A stretch of 10,175 nt of DNA, taken from contig NATO01000029.1 in assembly GCA_002085385.1 (NCBI GenBank), positions 1-10,175 on the forward strand. The letters are read 5' to 3'. Shown one piece after another: positions 7,058 to 10,175 of this stretch (position 1 is its first letter; each line of letters opens with the position of its first letter). A program made the translations under genes and the position numbers. The stretch comes from a candidate division Zixibacteria bacterium 4484_93. Its GTDB lineage: Bacteria > UBP14 > UBA6098 > 4484-93. A model generated the notes under the pieces. It saw only the letters and a list, made by a program, of their open reading frames with translations. It ran no database searches and was not told the DNA's origin.

Positions 7058-8141
7058 AGAAATCGATTGTATGTTTTGCAAAGTTTTCTATCGAATATCT
7101 CTTTTCTGCTATCTCTCTGGCAAACTTACCCATCTGTTGAATCTTGCCCGAGTTGATTATACTGGAGACCGCATCAGCAAACGCTGTCGGGGTAATATCA
7201 TCAACTACAATGCCGAAATCATCTGTTATAATATCCGGCAGGACACCGACATTCGACGCAACAATCGGAACACCGGATGCGATATACTCGAGAAGCGTTC
7301 TGGCAATATATTCCGAACCGTTCGATGGGATAAGCCCGATATCCGTTGTGGAAAGGACATCGAACACAGTACGGCTACCGACGATAACACTGGTTTTATC
7401 TTCTATCCCTGCATCCTTTATCATAGCCGATATCTCATCCTCACTTATCTGTGCGGGATAACCAACTATGAGAAAATGTAGATTTGCAAACCTATCAGAC
7501 AGAATTCTCGCCATCTGTATGAAGATGCTATGCCCTTTGACAGGAGAGAATCTGGCGAGGATTGTGACGACAATCTCATCATCGGCGATGCCGAGCCTCG
7601 CACGAAGATTACCACCCTTTCTCGGAGTGAAAAGAGCTGTGTCGATGCCGAGGGGAATGTATTCAAGCCTATCGGCAGGAACACCTGCTATGCTGATATC
7701 ATCGAGGAGGGAGCGGGAAACGCATATCACACCATCGGTTAGGCGCCGCAACTGATGATGGCTGAATATACTCTTGCGTGTGTGCCTCTTATCGCTTATC
7801 GTGCGGATAAGAGAAAATTGACCGGTATGCTTGCGACACATAGAGAAAAGCGTATGCTCCTCTCCCCTGTGAACATTGACAATATCGTATCCTTCCTCCG
7901 CGAGCAGCTTCCGGACAAAGCCAGAGGCTCCTATATACCCGAATAGTCCTCTGCCGGTGAACCGGAACGGGATAAGTCTGAGCCCCTGACAACCGGAGCG
8001 TGCCATCGAGAAAAGCGGCGAGTCGGGATGAGCGAGCAGATGAACATCGGCTCCGAGCTCCGCAAGGGCACAGGAGAGAACATAACCATAGTGAGCCTGT
8101 GCATTATACCAGCGGAAGTTCACCACCTGAAGAACCTTCAC
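7023..8141 (-). CDS. GT4-family glycosyltransferase (GT-B fold)
   Basis: A 372-residue retaining-type glycosyltransferase, first gene of the leftward glycan cluster. Seen: an N-terminal strand KVLQVVNFRW (2-11) and AHYGYVLSCALAELG (16-30); the mid-protein VICVSRSLLDDI (138-149); YIPLGIDTALF (161-171), the common loop linking the two Rossmann domains; ILARFSPVKGH (194-204), with the phosphate-contacting Lys; and a complete EX7E signature, Glu277 and Glu285 in SEYIARTLLEY, followed by GVPIVASNVGVLPDII. I chose the GTG at 8141 because GGGGGAT sits about eight bases upstream and the protein then begins at the first beta-strand; an upstream TTG at 8210 would add 23 unlikely residues. By its place before the ligase-type gene it probably acts on LPS or surface glycan; the sugar is unknown. 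Confidence 0.92.
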   Translation of the reverse strand: MKVLQVVNFRWYNAQAHYGYVLSCALAELGADVHLLAHPDSPLFSMARSGCQGLRLIPFRFTGRGLFGYIGASGFVRKLLAEEGYDIVNVHRGEEHTLFSMCRKHTGQFSLIRTISDKRHTRKSIFSHHQLRRLTDGVICVSRSLLDDISIAGVPADRLEYIPLGIDTALFTPRKGGNLRARLGIADDEIVVTILARFSPVKGHSIFIQMARILSDRFANLHFLIVGYPAQISEDEISAMIKDAGIEDKTSVIVGSRTVFDVLSTTDIGLIPSNGSEYIARTLLEYIASGVPIVASNVGVLPDIITDDFGIVVDDITPTAFADAVSSIINSGKIQQMGKFAREIAEKRYSIENFAKHTIDFYEKILERKSSK

Positions 8142-8169
8142 TTGACAATCCCCCGGTAGAAGATATATT
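8142..8169 (+). promoter_or_regulatory. Sigma70-type promoter for the rightward GT2-ABC operon
   Basis: TTGACA (8142-8147, six of six) and TATATT (8164-8169, five of six) are separated by 16 nt. Transcription would begin near 8176, about 40 nt before the GT2 start at 8218. The -35 box abuts the start codon of the leftward GT4 gene. Confidence 0.65.
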
Positions 8170-8181
8170 AACCTGCAAACA

Positions 8182-8210
8182 AATTTAACAAAAATATATG
8201 GAAAAGCCAA
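8182..8210 (-). promoter_or_regulatory. Possible promoter for the leftward glycan cluster
   Basis: On the minus strand, TTGGCT (8210-8205) and TAAATT (8187-8182) are 17 nt apart, each four of six to consensus. It would start transcripts near 8175, about 35 nt before the GTG at 8141. It is weak, but this 76-bp region must hold the cluster's promoter if the GT4 is its first gene. Confidence 0.33.
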
Positions 8211-8217
8211 GAGAATT

Positions 8218-9138
8218 ATGAGACTATCGGGATTTTCGTTTGCAAGAAACGCAGTTAGCCTTGATTATCCGATTGTCGAATCGATAAAATCTGTCCTGCC
8301 AATTGTCGACGAATTTATCATTGCACTGGGAGATTCAAGCGATAACACCACAGATGTCGTCCGCTCAATCGGTGATAAAAAAATCAAGATAATCGAGACA
8401 GTCTGGAACCCGGGACTCTTTGTTCACGGTGCGATAAACGCCGAGCAGACCAACATCGCACTCTCCCGATGCAAAGGAGATTGGTGTATCTATCTTCAGG
8501 CGGATGAGGTTATACACGAGAAGTACCTGCCGGTAATTGTCGAGGCGTGCAAAAAATATCTCCATAACAAAGATGTCGAGGGATTTCTGTTATCATACAA
8601 GCATTTCTGGGGAGATTATTTCAAGTATCAGAAGGCTCACAACTGGTATAGGAGGGAAATCCGGGTGGTGAGAAACGGAATCGGGGTGCACTCGTGGAAA
8701 TCCGCCCAGAGCTTCCGCATCCACGGGAGAAAGATGCATACTATCCTCATACCCGCTGAGGTATATCACTACGGCTGGGTGAGGGAACCTGTTACTATGA
8801 AGAGGAAATCTGTTGCACTCGATTCGCTCCACCACAGTAAGGAATACATCGAGGAGAAATATCCCGGAAAGCAGAAGGCAACACCGTTCGAGTATGGTTC
8901 GCTTAAGTATCTTGCCGACTTCAAAGGAACTCATCCTGCCGTTATGAAAGATAGGATTGCGGCAAAGAACTGGACAGTCACCGAGAACCCGAGGGTAAAG
9001 CATAAGCATATGAAATTCTCCATCAGATTGCTCTCGGCTATCGAAAATCTGCTCGGAACGAGGCTTGGCGAATACAGGAATTATCATCTCATCGGAAAGG
9101 ACTACTCGCTGAAGAGATTTATCGGGGAAGAGATATGA
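8218..9138 (+). CDS. GT2-like (GT-A fold) glycosyltransferase family protein
   Basis: A 306-residue protein with the layout of a family 2 glycosyltransferase. Seen: SGFSFARNAVSLDYPIVESIKS in two parts, 4-13 and 14-25, as the first strand and helix; the nucleotide-binding GDSSDNTTDV (38-47) where other members have DSGSTD; and LQADEVI (93-99) at the metal-binding position, with Asp96 and Glu97 but Gln in place of the first Asp of DxD. RVVRNG (149-154) and VYHYGWVREP (182-191) match the acceptor-side pattern seen in many GT2 proteins. The ATG at 8218 has only a weak AAGAGA ribosome site. The stop overlaps the next start as ATGA, so the ABC ATPase is probably co-translated. It differs from the WaaE-like gene at 5139-5891 and is not a copy of it. 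Donor and acceptor are unknown. Confidence 0.82.
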   Translation: MRLSGFSFARNAVSLDYPIVESIKSVLPIVDEFIIALGDSSDNTTDVVRSIGDKKIKIIETVWNPGLFVHGAINAEQTNIALSRCKGDWCIYLQADEVIHEKYLPVIVEACKKYLHNKDVEGFLLSYKHFWGDYFKYQKAHNWYRREIRVVRNGIGVHSWKSAQSFRIHGRKMHTILIPAEVYHYGWVREPVTMKRKSVALDSLHHSKEYIEEKYPGKQKATPFEYGSLKYLADFKGTHPAVMKDRIAAKNWTVTENPRVKHKHMKFSIRLLSAIENLLGTRLGEYRNYHLIGKDYSLKRFIGEEI

Positions 9139-9857
9139 TACAGGTTGAAAACCTCAAGAAGTATTTTTACACCTCGAAAGGCGAGGTTGTGCGAGCGGTC
9201 GATGGGATAAGTTTCAAGGTCGGGCAGGGAGAGATATTCGGGCTTCTCGGACCGAACGGCGCAGGCAAGACGACAACACTCCGGGTAATATCGACAGTAC
9301 TTAAACCGACCGAGGGAACGGTTGCTATCGATGGGTTCGATACCCAGAAAAACCCCGAGGAGGTCAGAAGGCATATCGGCTTCCTATCCAGTGATACGGG
9401 GCTATACAGACGCCTGACAGCAAGGGAGATGGTCGAATATTTCGCCGAACTATACGGAATGGACAAAACCGAATCGGACAGGAGAATCGACGAGCTGTTC
9501 GAGCGGTTCGAGCTGACGGAATACGCCAATACATTCTGCTCGAAGCTGTCATCGGGGAACAAGCAGAAGGTGAATATCCTTCGGACAATCGTGCATAACC
9601 CGCCGACACTTGTATTTGACGAGCCGACAATCGGACTGGATGTGATTATCGCAAAGACGCTCTTGGATTTCATAAAAGAGCTACGCGCCGAGGGAAAATG
9701 TATAATATTCAGCACACACATTATGGACGAGGCGGAGAAGCTCTGCGACAGGATAGGTATAATACACCGAGGGAAAATCTACCGCAAGGGAACGCTTGCC
9801 GAGATTACAAACGGAACAGGCGAGCTGGAGGATGTGTTCTTTGAGATTGTAGGGTGA
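9135..9857 (+). CDS. ABC-2-type transporter ATP-binding protein, NatA-like
   Basis: A 240-residue nucleotide-binding domain that powers export through a separate membrane partner. Seen: Walker A GPNGAGKT (39-46); the Q-loop region IGFLSSDTGLYRRLTARE (81-98), which lacks a glutamine, as in NatA-like proteins; the signature LSSGNKQKV (138-146, usually LSGG); Walker B LVFDEP (159-164) with Glu163 as catalytic base; the D-loop GLDV (167-170); and switch His195 in FSTHIMDEAEKLCDR. The sequence most resembles NatA of Na+ extrusion systems and related ABC-2 exporters, not the Wzt O-antigen type, which carries an extra C-terminal domain absent here. It overlaps the GT2 gene by 4 nt. No permease follows in the window: the next gene is an antitoxin after 118 bp. 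Substrate unknown. Confidence 0.93.
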   Translation: MIQVENLKKYFYTSKGEVVRAVDGISFKVGQGEIFGLLGPNGAGKTTTLRVISTVLKPTEGTVAIDGFDTQKNPEEVRRHIGFLSSDTGLYRRLTAREMVEYFAELYGMDKTESDRRIDELFERFELTEYANTFCSKLSSGNKQKVNILRTIVHNPPTLVFDEPTIGLDVIIAKTLLDFIKELRAEGKCIIFSTHIMDEAEKLCDRIGIIHRGKIYRKGTLAEITNGTGELEDVFFEIVG

Positions 9858-9909
9858 AAAGACAGCCGACTCGGGACGAGTTAGATTGAATAATAACATT
9901 GCATTATAT

Positions 9910-9937
9910 TTGGACTTTTCGAGGATTATTGTATATT
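9910..9937 (+). promoter_or_regulatory. Possible promoter upstream of the hicB-like gene
   Basis: The 118-bp gap between the ABC gene and the antitoxin is AT-rich and holds TATATT (9932-9937), or the overlapping TATTAT (9934-9939). The only -35 candidate is a poor TTGGAC (9910-9915) at 16-18 nt. A separate promoter, usually autoregulated, is expected for toxin-antitoxin genes; the sequence support is weak. Confidence 0.28.
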
Positions 9938-9975
9938 ATTAAAAAGTAGAAAATGAACAAGTATATGGAGGGAAA

Positions 9976-10175
9976 ATGCGCAAATATCATTTCAGTGTCT
10001 TAATAGAGCGAGATGAAGGTGGTTATTTGATTGCGACTGTGCCTGCGCTCAGGAGTTGTTATACACAGGCAAAGACTATGGAAGAGCTAATACCTCGTAT
10101 TCGTGAGGCAATCGAGCTATGCCTCGATATTGAGGAGCCAGAAACAGAACTGACATTCGAGGGCTTGCAACGGGT
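9976..10175 (+). CDS. hicB: HicB-family antitoxin, N-terminal part, cut by window edge
   Basis: The 66 complete codons encode the HicB-type partial RNase-H fold: RKYHFSVLIERDEGGYLIAT (2-21), VPALRSCYTQAKTMEELIPR (22-41) and IREAIELCLDIEEP (42-55). These follow the family pattern of a beta-hairpin, a PAL-x-x-C-x-TQ segment and the EAIELCL helix. HicB antitoxins neutralise HicA, a small mRNA-interfering ribonuclease, and many repress their own operon. The ATG at 9976 follows GGAGGG at close spacing. A C-terminal DNA-binding domain and a hicA partner would lie beyond the window, so whether this is a working toxin-antitoxin pair or a lone HicB-like protein cannot be seen. It has its own intergenic gap and is unlikely to be functionally tied to the transporter. 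Confidence 0.82.
   Translation, partial: MRKYHFSVLIERDEGGYLIATVPALRSCYTQAKTMEELIPRIREAIELCLDIEEPETELTFEGLQR

Noticed and set aside
8142..8210. TTG start at 8210 extending the leftward GT4 by 23 residues
   Set aside because: The extension would consume the promoter region; the GTG at 8141 has a ribosome site and begins at the first Rossmann strand.
5139..9138. The two GT2 genes as a duplicated pair
   Set aside because: They share only general family motifs; lengths, metal-site residues and C-terminal regions differ.
9868..9882. Small inverted repeat ACTCG-GGA-CGAGT just after the ABC gene, considered as a terminator
   Set aside because: The stem is only 5-6 bp and no run of T follows, so it is not a convincing intrinsic terminator.

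Overview
This is a gene-dense window from an uncultured-looking Gram-negative (diderm) bacterium. The envelope genes support a diderm: an O-antigen-ligase-type membrane protein and a WaaE/KdtX-like core glycosyltransferase. Nothing in the sequence fixes the phylum. Base composition is moderate in GC, and gene starts carry GGAGG-like ribosome sites. By eye, the tetranucleotide GATC occurs only once in the whole window (4102-4105), while its same-composition partner TCGA is frequent.

Left block (1-3298, minus strand): tyrS, prfB, ogt and the 5' part of a GlmM-type phosphohexose mutase, read in that order from right to left. Spacings are 10 nt, then overlaps of 8 and 11 nt, so this is almost certainly one transcript. 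prfB carries the classical RF2 autoregulatory +1 frameshift site, so the intact protein is only seen when frames are joined at an in-frame TGA.

Middle block (3397-8141, minus strand): a tightly overlapping glycan-assembly cluster. In transcription order it holds a GT4 glycosyltransferase, an O-antigen ligase/polymerase-type membrane protein, a WaaE-like GT2, a second GT4, and a PgeF/YfiH laccase-domain protein. The glycosyltransferases would add sugars to LPS core or surface glycan at the inner face of the membrane. The ligase-family protein would join or polymerise the glycan at the periplasmic face. A 98-bp gap with a weak promoter-like sequence separates this block from tyrS.

Right block (8218-10175, plus strand): transcribed divergently from a 76-bp intergenic region with a good sigma70-type promoter. 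It holds another GT2-like protein, translationally coupled (ATGA overlap) to a NatA-type ABC-2 ATPase with no permease gene following it inside the window. A 118-bp gap then leads to the 5' part of a HicB-family antitoxin that runs off the edge.

No stretch over 300 bases lacks a gene. I found no tRNA, rRNA, CRISPR array or insertion sequence. I do not see a wholly new system. The points most worth a second look are the near-absence of GATC, the orphan ABC ATPase coupled to a glycosyltransferase, and the GT4 that lacks the second glutamate of its EX7E motif.
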